A stretch of 64,000 nucleotides of DNA. Origin: Mimachlamys varia. Its lineage: Eukaryota; Mollusca; Bivalvia; Pectinida; Pectinidae. Positions within the stretch are counted from its first letter, which is position 1; each line of letters begins with the position of its first letter. Of the stretch, positions 1 to 13,000 are shown piece after piece. The notes beneath the pieces were generated by a model. The model did not search any database. It was given only the letters and a program-made list of their open reading frames with translations, and was not told the DNA's origin. The DNA is taken from assembly GCA_947623455.1 (NCBI GenBank), contig OX392530.1, positions 29,729,405 through 29,793,404 on the forward strand. Reading direction: 5' to 3'. Both the position numbers and the translations under genes were made by a program.

Positions 1-3000
1 TAGATAGTCTTGAATTGATGATCATGCGCTTACCAGAATATCCTGTTATCAAAAGCCAAGCAGAACATATAAATGAGGGATAAGGATATGATGACTACCA
101 TGTAAAACAAGTTGTCTGAGGAATACTGTTCCTGATTTTTTTTTATGAAACAGCTGCTACGATTAGTTTATCAAATTTTTACACAGTTTATCAGATTTTT
201 AAACCCATATATATAAATAATGATGACTTTCCCACCATGACAATTCTGTCTTCATTCCTGGAATATTAGAAATCTGAAATTGGGACGTATTCTTTAAGAA
301 TATGACTATCACATAGCTTTCCCTTTACATTTCCTGAATTCAAAGTTCTGAAATGAGCAGAAATCTGGATGCGTGACTGACCTTTCTGGCTGACTTTCTC
401 TGTGACATACACGTGCCAGACGAGGATGGTACCGACGCTGTCAGCAGTGTACATCTTCTGACCATCGTCATCAAAACAAAGCGAGTTAACATGGCCACGG
501 TGGTCTTCAATCTCTTGTTTTAACTGGAAAAAAAAAACAGAAGGTTTTCCCGATGATAATTCCATTACCAAAAATTCAACAAGTTGCCACAGTCAAAAAT
601 ATTTCCTATGTAATTTCTAGAATTGGGTATGAACATTTTTTAAGTTAATTATGACATACCATTTAAAATTGGTTATATATCTATATTTACTTTTGACTCC
701 TCAGTGAGAAAGCTGAATTTTAAACTGAAGTTGTTAAGTGTGTTAAAATGCAAGCTTCATCATTCATCTTAATGTCTCAGTTTATTAAATATTTTAACCG
801 GTATATACAATCACTCTTCCCGAGTTACCAAAGACATAAAAAACCTGCAGGGAACGCGGTCCCTGTATATAATACAGAGACATTTACATGTACATTCATG
901 AAATTAAACAAACTGTGGTTAAATATAAATGAGCGTTCAACAGATACTCCTGAAAAACAAGCGTAGGTCACTTACACTAAGTCCTATATAGAGAGAGTTA
1001 AAGTGTATATGAATGTGGTAGGTGGTATATTGGTAGGTGGTTATGGTATGATTAATTGACTACCAATTCCCCATTATCTTTTATTGATGTTTATAACACT
1101 TTTTATCTCTAGGTGAAATTAAAAATTCCAGTAAGGTACAGGCACATGTTGACCCCAGACATGTTGACCCCAGACATGTTGACCCCAGACATGTTGACCC
1201 CAGGCATGTTGACCCCAGGCATGTTGACCCCAGACATGTTGACCCTGGCCATGTCCTACCTGTCCATGAACGCTGGTTACATCCACATCCCAGATCCGCA
1301 CCACCTGGTCGTATCCACCCGTGGCGATGATATTCTCCACACGAGGGTGGAATTGTGCTGTGTATACAAAGCCAGGATGGGGCAATAGCTTGGCTGAGGT
1401 ATCAAAGTTCTCCAAACTCCACACTCTGGTAAACAAACAAAGAATATTAAGTTACTTGAAAGAAACTTTTGATCACCATGTTGTATCCTAGAGATTAATT
1501 CCAACCAATTTTGCTACATAAGATCAAACAAAGAGTTACCTATATAGCAGTGTATCTTTATACAACAAGGTTCTTATCGCCCCCCCCCCTCCCCCCCCTT
1601 TTTTTTAACCATTTTACAGTAATTAGAATGACAATAGCAGAATACTAAAACAGTGAAATAATTACATGCATGACATTATTGTTGATTTAATTAGAAGAAA
1701 TGTTTTATAAAAAATACACCAATTAAACAAATATGCACATAAAAATTGCCAAATGTTGACAGAAATCATCAACCTTTACTTTTGATATGAGAAACGTCTA
1801 CCTACTGCTGAAACTGTTTCTTTGTTTGGCCTGAAGCGTTTATTTAATGGGCATGCTCTCGAAACACAAACATAACAAATGTCACAAGCTCGCATAGTCA
1901 GAACTTATCTTCAATCAATCAAATGTTCATTTGGTTGAAGGGAGACAACATCTTTTCTGTATCGAGTATAACTTTGCATCAGTTATCTCCCCTGTCTCAT
2001 TGACCCGATTCAGAAGCTGTGGTTTACTTTCTCTTCTCGCAGTATGCAGTATGAACTGAGACTCCAACCATACAGAATGAGGATAGAGGTTGTACACACT
2101 GTGCATGTAACAGCCTACCTGGTACGCATTTTCAATCTGAAGAGTTCCTGTAGTGGTCAATTTTACCATACCATTATGTAATGTTGAAAGGTCAATTACA
2201 CTACAGTGTATGGTCAGGCTACATACCTGACAGTTCCATCAGATGAGGCCGAACATATCTGGTCATCCTTCTTGGACCAAGAAAGGTCATACACAATCCC
2301 AAAATGACCTTTGAACTTTCCCAGCAGCTGACCTGACGGGATCTATGATTGCAAAAAAAACACAGTTATACATATTACACAAACGTGGAATTTCTGCAGG
2401 GAAAATATCAATGTTGTTTACATTTGCTTGGATATGTTTTTTGTTCAATTCAGAAAAATGACAAATGAAAGAATACAAACCTCATAGACTAGAATTGGAT
2501 AGTTTTCCCTGTCGTGACAAGCACATGCTAAATTTCTGAAATACAATAATGCAATAAGGTTCAAACATACAGTAAAAGCAAAACAAAAATTCTTGGATAT
2601 TTTCACACACTAGGTACATGTATTAAATATTTTAAAAGATACTGACAAATTAAATATATAGAATAAACAAAAGCTCTGTCAAGGCTATTGTAAAATATAA
2701 TTATTTTTCAGTATTTGATCAAACTTTTTTACATATTCATTATGCATAATATTGAAAGCACAATTTATCAAACTATTTTGATATTTCATACAACCCATTA
2801 ACCCATTAACTTGGAATCTTTGATGTTAAGACAGTCTGTGTGACTTAAACTTCCTCTTCTGCAATCATACATATAACTTACAATGGTAGTTAATTTAAGG
2901 TACATGTGTACATGTAAGTGAGTCTACACATCATTGGTATATTATACCTTGTTTCTTAGTGTATTAAAATATGTAAAAAGTTTGTTTGAAAATGCTAATT

Positions 3001-4034
3001 TCATGAATATTATTATTCCCACAAATTTACCTTGTTTCCAATTGTATCAACATATGTTAAAAGTTTGTTTGAAAATACTAATTTCATGAATATATTATTA
3101 CCACAAATTACTTGTTCAGCATAAAACTGGGACGACACTCCATAAAGTTAGCTGTTACATATCAACAATCAACTCTTTTACCCCTTCAATTTCATATTGT
3201 ACTATTCCAACATTTGAACTGGAAGTGCTCAAATGTGTCTTCAGGGGTGAATAATTAGGTATATAATTTGACTACAGACTGCAATAACATGGATATATTT
3301 CTGTGTCTATAGCGGCGTTAAACATGTAACTAACTGTGATACTTACCGTCCATCGTGTGAGAATTTCAATACCATCCATCATATGAGAAATACTTACCGT
3401 CCATCGTGTGAGAATTTCAATTACTGTCCATCGCGTGAGAATTTCACTTACTGTCTATCGTGTGAGAATTTCAATACTATCCATCATGTGAGAAATACTT
3501 ACCGTCCATCGTGTGAGAATTTCACTTACCATCCATCGTGTGAGAATTTCACTTAACATCCATCGTGTGAGAATTTCACTTACCGTCCATCGGGTGAGAA
3601 TTTCACTTACCGGCCATTGTGTGAGATATACTTACCATCATTCGTGTGAGAATTTCACTTAACATCGTTCGTGTGAGAATTTCACTTACCATCATTCATG
3701 TGAGAATTTCACTTACCATCCATTGGTTGAAAATTTCACTTACCGTCTATCGTGTGAGAATTTAAATACCATCCATCGGGTGAGAAATACTTACCGAACA
3801 TTGCATGAGAATTTCACTTACTGTCCATCGTGTGAGAATTTCAATACCGTCCATCATGTGAGAAAAGCTTACTGTCCATCGTGTGAGAATTTCACTTACC
3901 GTCCATCGTGTGAGAACTTCACCACGTAACACCCCTTCCTCCCAGCAGGTAGCGTCAGTTTCATCCTGTTAGGGATTCGACACAACTGACCGACCAACCT
4001 CGACCATGAGGAAAGTGTCTTCCTATCTGTCTCT
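1..4034 (-). CDS. AHI1: AHI1 exons 16-22: start of the WD40 propeller
   Basis: Exon 3900-4034 encodes the lead-in to the propeller (LCRIPNRMKL, KGCYVVKFSHDGR), matching the human segment ending DFSHNGR. Exon 2481-2535 gives LACACHDRENYPILVYE. Exon 2227-2342 holds a WD unit with GHFGIVYDLSWSK and SSDGTVR. Exon 1260-1425 has LPHPGFVYTAQFHP and GGYDQVVRIWDV. Exon 382-523 has HRGHVNSLCFDDDGQKMYT and TILVWHVY. The next pieces are a 33-nt micro-exon (99-131, LRQLVLH) and a partial exon (1-42, GKRMIINSRLS) that aligns with human GKRLLIHTKDS. Phases agree at every junction. The micro-exon was chosen because it is the only segment I found that keeps phase and resembles the expected sequence; an unseen alternative is possible. 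Confidence 0.85.
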
Positions 4035-7000
4035 CTGTGATAGGAAAAAGAAACATATTTTCCATTAACATCACAATTTGTTCCCCCACACAAATTCATG
4101 TTTCCAACAAATTATTAAGCGAATGCTTTTAGTAAAGCATTTGTTTGTTTTTCTCAGTAAAAATATGCCAACAATCTACAGTATTCATTTGTTCATGTTT
4201 TTCTCCTAGTTTTAATTTCATAGTTTTGTTGACAATTCAGTACTCTTTGGGTTTTTTTTTAAAACACCAGGTAATACAATGTATAAGACATTGCACATTT
4301 TTCGCTATTCATGATCATATGTGGACAAATTCTCCCAATTCTCAACACCAGATATATTTTAACCTTCATGACAAAAAGACTGTCAATTAAATACTGAAAC
4401 CTAACAATGCTTTTCCTGTAAGAAAAGTCAAGGGAAAACCAGTGAAATTTCAGACTTATTATATAATATTATGTATGAAAACCAAAGAAAGTCATAAATG
4501 TAATTCTTTTCTATTTTGTCAATAGTAATATTTTCAGACAAATCAATTCATGATTCTTTATGTACAAAATATTTACATGTGGATTTTTATATTTTCAATG
4601 TATTTTTAAATGATAGTTAAACTTTACCTTGTTAAATATATACATATTTTTTAATCGTATATCTTTTATTAATCATTTTCGATATACATGATCTGATTTC
4701 TCAAGCCCAGACATGCATAAGGTCTATGGAGTTCTATGAAAATACAGCTTCTTAATACTGACCAGCCATGCTGCATGCATAGCAATGCAATTTGTACCAT
4801 ATTTGTATGGGGATAGCATGCATGATCAAGATATCTATAGTCATTCACCATGTTGTGTATCACTTTAATTTTACTTAGACAGAAACTTACATCACACTTG
4901 CAATTTGCATAGAAATCTATCAATAATTTACACAGAATTCTATATCATGTCTGAAATCTACAGGAATCTACATAATATATAAAGTTTTTTTCAGAAATCT
5001 ACAATTTGACTATTGCTTTTTCAGAACTCTACAGTATATCTATAGCTTTTTCAGAAATCTACATATGACTGAAGAGTGTTCAGAAATCTGCATTATGTCG
5101 TGTTTTAAGAAATCTACATTATCTTAATAGCTTTTATAGAAATCTACATTATATCTATGGTTTAATTGTCAGAAACCTACACGTGCACTATATCAATATA
5201 CCTTTTTTTCGGAAATCTACATTATATCATAGCTTTATCAGAAATCTATATTATATCTATAGCTTTATCAGAAATCTACATTATATCTATAGCTTTATCA
5301 GAAATCTACATTATATCATAGCTTTATCAGAAATCTACATTATATTATAGCTTTATGAGAAATCTACATTAAATCTATAGCTTTATCAGAAATCTACATA
5401 TGACTAAGGAGGCAATATACAGAAGGATTCTGTGGCCATGGGTGATATTTTTGTACACTGAAGAAACCCTATAATAGCATGTGTATCAAAATCTAAAATT
5501 GAAATAAGCAGTAAAATTGGCATAAACATGATAAAAAGAAGACACAAATTTGGTTAGAGATTAACATTTTGGCCTTTCCGAAACGGGTGTCTACACATGA
5601 AAAGCTAGCTTTACAGGAAGTGAAATTTAAACAACAGCACATGAGGGAAAATAGCAAAAAATCTAAACAAAGACCCATATTGGGACACAGATAATTTACA
5701 ACCAAGTATGTAATCTTTAATTTTGGAAAGAACTTTAGAAAAGAATTCCTATTTGCAGGGGTTACATTTTGGGTCAAAAATAGTGTTGTTTTTGGCCTTT
5801 TTTGGTTATTTTTGATGTGGTAACCATGGTTTTAAAACAAGTAACATACATAGAAAAAAAAGAGTTTATATACTTCTCATTTCTTTGTTTGTATTGGAAA
5901 TAGCATGTCGTTTACAGACTTATAAAAAATGTTTGTATTGTTATGTTAGGTCATATTTCTGAATTTATTAGACATGGGCCTTATGTTTTTCAGAATCGAT
6001 TGATTTTACTGTAATTTGCTACTGTAATAAATCAGCGCACAAATTCATTTTTGAAGACAAGATACCTTTTCATACTTGTTTCATACAAACATTGATTCAG
6101 TGTAGCTTAAAACTTGGTAAAAACTTATAAAACATTACAATTGCCTATCAATATTACCTGCATGCATACAGGGACGTAACTTGCCCTGAATTGTAGCCAA
6201 AAGAAACTCTGAAATAATACACCTGGCAGTTTTGTACCTGAAGAGATGTCTAATTTATTAACTTAATTACAGATCATTCACAGGGTATCTCTCGATACAT
6301 TCAGACAAAATTTCAGACTGTTTCACTCAGTTCAGTGTCCGGTATCAATGGAGACTTGTACATAAATTTGTATTTATTGAAAAATAGTAAAATGTCTGTT
6401 TTCAATCAAATTTTGCAATTATAATTATTCTTTTTTTTCAACTGAATCAGCCTAATGACTAATTTAGTAAATCAATAATGTCTTTTATCAATTTCCGTAA
6501 TTACAGATGAAGAAAAACTTGTTTAATGGAATTGGATGATTTTTACAATTTCTGGCAATCACTTTCATTTCTAGGCTTAAGGAAGCTAACATAATGGTTC
6601 ACGGGTTGCTTATGGTGTCATTTATCTGATTTTTCAGAATTTCTGGCATTCTCATTGTGTTCATCGGCTAAATGAAGTGTGTCTCTTGCCAGACTGTTGT
6701 TGTGATACAGGTTTCCTGGTGGCCATTTGATATCAGTAAATATTGATGATATCATAGATATCCATTGATGATGTCACAGTAACTATTACATCACAGTAAA
6801 TATGAAGTCATCATATAAGGCAAAAATATCACATTAGCCCTAAACTTTTTTGTTTTTCACATTCATACGATTTCAAAACATCCTGTTCCACCTATAATGA
6901 AATTTTATTTATGAAAACTACACATTTATTGAAGTTTTCATTTTTCAGATTACCTCCCTTTGGTTACAGACTCTGTAACTGTTCAAGGGAGAAAGGAAAC

Positions 7001-10000
7001 AGATACATCATTTTGTTCATTGTCATTTTTCAGACATCTAAAAGGTTATGTTTAAATTTTGGGAAAGAAAAAGTGCATTATATCTAAGCTTTATTTCAGA
7101 ATTCTACCTTACATCAGATGTTCTTATTTTTCAAATAATTTCTTCAGAATTCACATCGTACCTGTAAATTTCTCAAAAATCTATATAAATTTTTTTTAAG
7201 GAATCTTCATCATTTTTTCCAAGAAATCTATATGAAATTTATAATTTTTCAAAAATCCACATCTTACATATGCATCTACAACTTGAACAGAAATCTACAT
7301 CACATCTATCACTTTTCTCACAAGTCTACATCATGCAGGCCCACAATGGTCCACATCCTTACACACCCAGAAGTCACCTTAACTCTAGATCTGGCTACAT
7401 TCAATAACTGTTGTAGAAGGCTTGAATAATCTAGTAATTCGTGTAGCAATATTGCTGAAAAAATATTGCAGAAACTAATATCTAAGTAAAAAGTTCAAAG
7501 ATAGCTCTGCTTTGTCACAAATTTTCAGCATAAAACACCTAGGATGGTAAATATGTTTTTGTTTCTACATCAGCTATTTCTCACAATTCCTTGCATAACT
7601 GTACTCTCTGTTGAAAACATGAAAATTTCAGCCCTTTGTTTCCACAATGAGATACATGTTTATGACTAAACAACTGTTCATCTACATCAGAAACGAACTA
7701 CATTAAATAATAAATTCTGACAATATCAACTGCTATAATCTGTACAGCAAAATGAACTAGTTGACAGTTAATTACACTACCAGGAACACTATTGTCATAT
7801 GATGAAATACAGAAAGGCATTATTGTCCTGCATAGTAAGCTTTAGAGATGACACAATCTTACAGGACTTGTTAGAAGATACTAACAACTAAACGTAGATA
7901 AAATTCTGGACAGGAAGTATATCAGAACAGAAGAATCATCTGACTACAGGAGCCTGATGGTGTCACAGACAATAGGTACAAGGTACATCTGACTACAGGA
8001 GGCTGATGTTGTCACAGACAATAGGTACAAGGTACATCTGACCACAGGAAGCTGATGTTGTCACAGACAATAGGTACAAGATACATCTGACTACAGGAGG
8101 CTGATGTTGTCACAGACAATAGGTACAAGGTACATCTGACTACAGGAGGCTGATGGTGTCACAGACAATAGGTACAAGGTACATCTGACCACAGGAAGCT
8201 GATGTTGTCACAGACAATAGGTACAAGGTACATCTGACTACAGGAGGCTGATGGTGTCACAGACAATAGGTACAAGGTACATCTGACCACAGGAAGCTGA
8301 TGTTGTCACAGACAATAGGTACAAGGTACATCTGACTACCGGAGGCTGATGTTGTCACAGACAAAAGGTACAAGATACATCTGACTACAGGAGGCTGATG
8401 TTGTCACAGACAATAGGTACAAGATACATCTAACTACCGGAGGCTGATGTTGTCACAGACAATAGGTACAAGATACATCTGACTACAGGAGGCTGATGTT
8501 GTCACAGACAATAGGTACAAGGTACATCTGACCACAGGAAGCTGATGTTGTCACAGACAATACGTACAAGATATATCTGACCACAGGAGGCTGATGTTGT
8601 CACAGACAATAGGTACAAGATACATCTGACCACAGGAAGCTGATGTTGTCACAGACAATAGGTACAATATACATCTGACTACAGGAGGCTGATGTTGTCA
8701 CAGACAATAAGTACAGGATACATCTTACTACAGGAGCCTGATGTTGTCACAGACAATAGGTAAAAGATACATCTGACTACAGGAGGCTGATGTTGTCACA
8801 AACAATAGGTACAAGGTACATCTGACCACAGGAGGCTGATGTTGTCACAGACAATAGGTACAATATACATCTGACCACAGGAGGCTGATGTTGTCACAGA
8901 CAATAGGTACAAGATATATCTGACTACAGGAGGCTGATGTTGTCACAGACAATAGGTACAATATACATCTGACCACAGGAGCCTGATGTTGTCACAGACA
9001 ATAAGTACAGGATACATCTGAACACAGGAGGCTGATGTTGTCACAGACAATAGGTACAAGATACATCTGACTACAGGAGGCTGATGTTGTCACAGACAAA
9101 AGGTACAAGATACATCTGACTACAGGAGGCTGATGTTGTCACAGACAATAGGTACAAGATACATCTGACTACAGGAGGCTGATGTTGTCACAGACAATAA
9201 GTACAGGATACATCTGAACACAGGAGGCTGATGGTGTCACAGACAATAGTATAGGTTCAAGATACATCTGACCACAGGAGCTTGATGGTGTCACAGACAA
9301 TAGTATAGGTACAAGATACATCTGAACACAGGAGGCTGATGGTGTCACAGACAATAGTATAGGTACAAGATACATCTGACCACAGGAGGCTGATGGTGTC
9401 ACAGACAATAGTATAGGTACAAGATACATCTGACTACAGGAGGCTGATGTTGTCACAGACAATAGGTACAAGATACATCTGACTACAGGAGGCTGATGTT
9501 GTCACAGACAATAAGTACAGGATACATCTGAACACAGGAGGCTGATGGTGTCACAGACAATAGTATAGGTTCAAGATACATCTGACCACAGGAGCTTGAT
9601 GGTGTCACAGACAATAGTATAGGTACAAGATACATCTGAACACAGGAGGCTGATGGTGTCACAGACAATAGTATAGGTACAAGATACATCTGACCACAGG
9701 AGGCTGATGGTGTCACAGACAATAGTATAGGTACAAGATACATCTGACTACAGGAGGCTGATGTTGTCACAGACAATAGGTACAAGATACATCTGACTAC
9801 AGGAGGCTGATGTTGTCACAGACAATAGGTACAAGATACATCTGAACACAGGAGGCTGATATCGATGTTGAACAGACAATAGGTACAAGATACATCTGAC
9901 TACAGGAGGCTGATGTTATTGAAGACAGTAAGTGTGTTTAAGGATACCTATCAAGAAAGCACTAAAAGGTGACAAAGATCAAACTTCACTGGTGGAAAAT

Positions 10001-13000
10001 CACTTCGGGTTAGATCAAATTGATAATGTTACCTGTGAGGGAGTGTAAATGGGAATCAGACACAACGTGTTTATCAAGGAAGGGAATCAAACTTATCATT
10101 TCTTTAATGTCTTCTGTATTACTGAGTTGGCTATGCTTTTCTACAGTAAACACTTAAATCAATTACATACAAACGTTTCTCAAATTTGATTGGCCTTCCA
10201 CTAGCAATATTCCACTACTAAGAGATATGTTTCCTATATACACAGGGAGAAACATGACATACTATAACCTACCTCTTTTTCCTGAGGGAACAAAAGTAGA
10301 AAACATTTATGTAGAAAATCAACTGTACATTGATAAGGTAGAACTTAAAATGAGAAAATACACTATATACTTACATATTATTGAATAATACACAGGTATA
10401 TCAATAAATAATACACAGGTGCATCATTAACATAATACACAGGTATATCAATAAATAATACACAGGTGCATCATTAACATAATACACAGGTATATTAATG
10501 AATAATACACATGTACATTAATGAATATTACCAACGTATATTAATGAATAATTCACACGTGTAATAATGAATATTACACACGTATATTAATGAATAATAT
10601 TATTATATTATACACAGGTGTATCAAGAAAATAATTATCTCTGTGACAATGTCTATAATATGGAACACGGCATGCAACACAATGAACAGCTTCAAATTTG
10701 TTTAAAATCATAAAACATCAAAATAAGTAACTGAAAAATTACAGAAATTATAAAATAAATAATTTAAGGAAATACATCACATGCCATAACAAAGTATTGC
10801 TTAAACATGTACAGATTAAAAGTCGTGCAACGTTACAAGACAGACTGCTCCCTTCTTCTATTGATGACTGAGTTAGTAACAATATTTACATTGTATGAAG
10901 TAAAACTGTGATATAATTCAGCTTAAGTTTGACAAAGGAACCAGTCGATCTTGAAAAGTTGCGATACATTCACATGTACATTGTTTTGATAAAAAAGTGA
11001 AAGTTTGATATTGCAAATTTCAGAAATGAAGAATGTTATTAGGGTATCATGCATTTTATGATTTTTTTTTTCAGCAAATTATGGCTTCATATTTAAAGCA
11101 AATGTCAAGTTGACCTATAGATTTCACTTAAAATAAGAATATAACTATCAATTTAAAATTCTGTTGTTTGTAGTCTAACAGCTGCATGTTAGAAATAGTA
11201 TACCCTTATGATATAGTAAGCTGGTAAAACAAGGGACTATTCCAGCTAGTCACCAGTTTATGGGGAGGATCTCCTAACAATTTGTCTTTTCCCGCTGTTA
11301 TTATTGTATATTCTAACAAACACTTCAGTTCAACCAAACAATATCGTAAATACATTTACTCTGGAACAGGCCATAACAAGCTTGCAATGACTATAGTCAC
11401 ACAGCAGAGTTACTTCCCTTGAAATGGTATAAACGTAAATGGTCAAGCTCTGTGTATAGTATATAATAATGGTACACTGTAAGTTCAAGCGCCTTTTACA
11501 AAAACGTAAACATGACCTTACCTGGCATCTGACCAGTTGATACTCTTCTTTAGGTCTGCATAGGTCCTGCTGCCTACCTCCTGAAACACATTGTAATGGC
11601 AACACCAGTTACTATCAAACCAAGATAAATGTCAACGAAACACAACGTAATGGCAACACCAGTTACTATCAAACCAAGATAAATGTCAACGAAACACAAC
11701 GTAATGGCAACACCAGTTACTATCAAACCAAGATAAATGTCAACGAAACACAACGTAATGGCAACACCAGTTACTATCAAACCAAGATAAATGTCAACGA
11801 AACACAACGTAATGGCAACACCAGTTACTATCAAACCAAGATAAATGTCAACTCAATTAAACATTTGTACATTATAATTAAGGCAATCATGAATATGGAA
11901 AAGTGCAAAGTCAAAACAATAGACTAAAAGACATTTATTTCAGTACATATATTAATTATATTTACCTTCTGTGTTGCAAACATGGATCGCATGGCTGGTT
12001 CCACAGTATCTGGTGGTGTGATGCCCTTCAAGGTCACGTAGAGAGTGGACGGGTAAGGACGCCGACCCTGGGTCTTCCACCACTGCCACAGCTGGTACAG
12101 AACAAAAAACAAAATAAATCAGGGTTTAGTAATTAGAAAAGATCGCGTAGAGAGAAGACAAGTAGGGGCGTCGGCCCTAAGTCTTCCACGACTGCCACAG
12201 CTGTTACAGAACAAAAAACTAAATAAATCAGGGTTTAGTTATTAGACAAGGTCACGTAGAAAGTGGACGAGTAGGGGCGTCGGCCCTAAGTCTTCTACCA
12301 CTGCCACAGCTGGTATAGAACAAAATAAATCAGGGTTTAGTAATTAGACAAGGTCACATAGAGAGTGGACGGGTAGGGGTGTCGGCCCTAGGTCTTCTAC
12401 CACTGCCACAGCTGGTATAAAACAAAAAACACATTAAATCAGGGTTTAGTAATTAGACAGGATCACGTAGAGAGTGGACGGGTAGGGGCGTCGGCCCTAA
12501 GTCTTCTACCACTGCCACAGCTGGTATAAAACAAAAAACACATTAAATCATGGTTTAGTTATCAAACAAGGTCACATAGAGAGTGGACGGGTAGGGGCGG
12601 CGGCCCTAAGTCTTCTACCACTACCACAGCTGGTACAGAACAAATAACAAAATAAATCAGGGTTTAGTAATTAGACAAGGTCACATAGAGAGTGGACGGG
12701 TAGGGGCGTCGGCCCTAAGTCTTCTACCACTACCACAGCTGGTACAGAACAAATAACAAAATAAATCAGGGTTTAGTAATTAGACAAGGTCACATAGAGA
12801 GTGGACGGGTAGGGGCGTCGGCCCTAAGTCTTCTACCACTACCACAGCTGGTACAGAAAAAACAACAAAATAAATCAGGGTTTAGTAATTAGACAAGGTC
12901 ACATAGAGAGTGGACGAGTAGGGGCGTCGGCCCTAAGTCTTCTACCACTGCCACAGCTGGTACAGAACAAATAACAAAATAAATCAGGGTTTAGTAATTA

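Noticed and set aside
3346..3926. CRISPR-like regular array of 27-bp units
   Set aside because: There are no unique spacers; the units are contiguous, and the sequence is animal intron and exon DNA.
9169..9785. Two identical 100-residue minus-strand frames
   Set aside because: Both fall inside the 49-bp minisatellite in an AHI1 intron and come from the 314-bp duplication, not from a gene.
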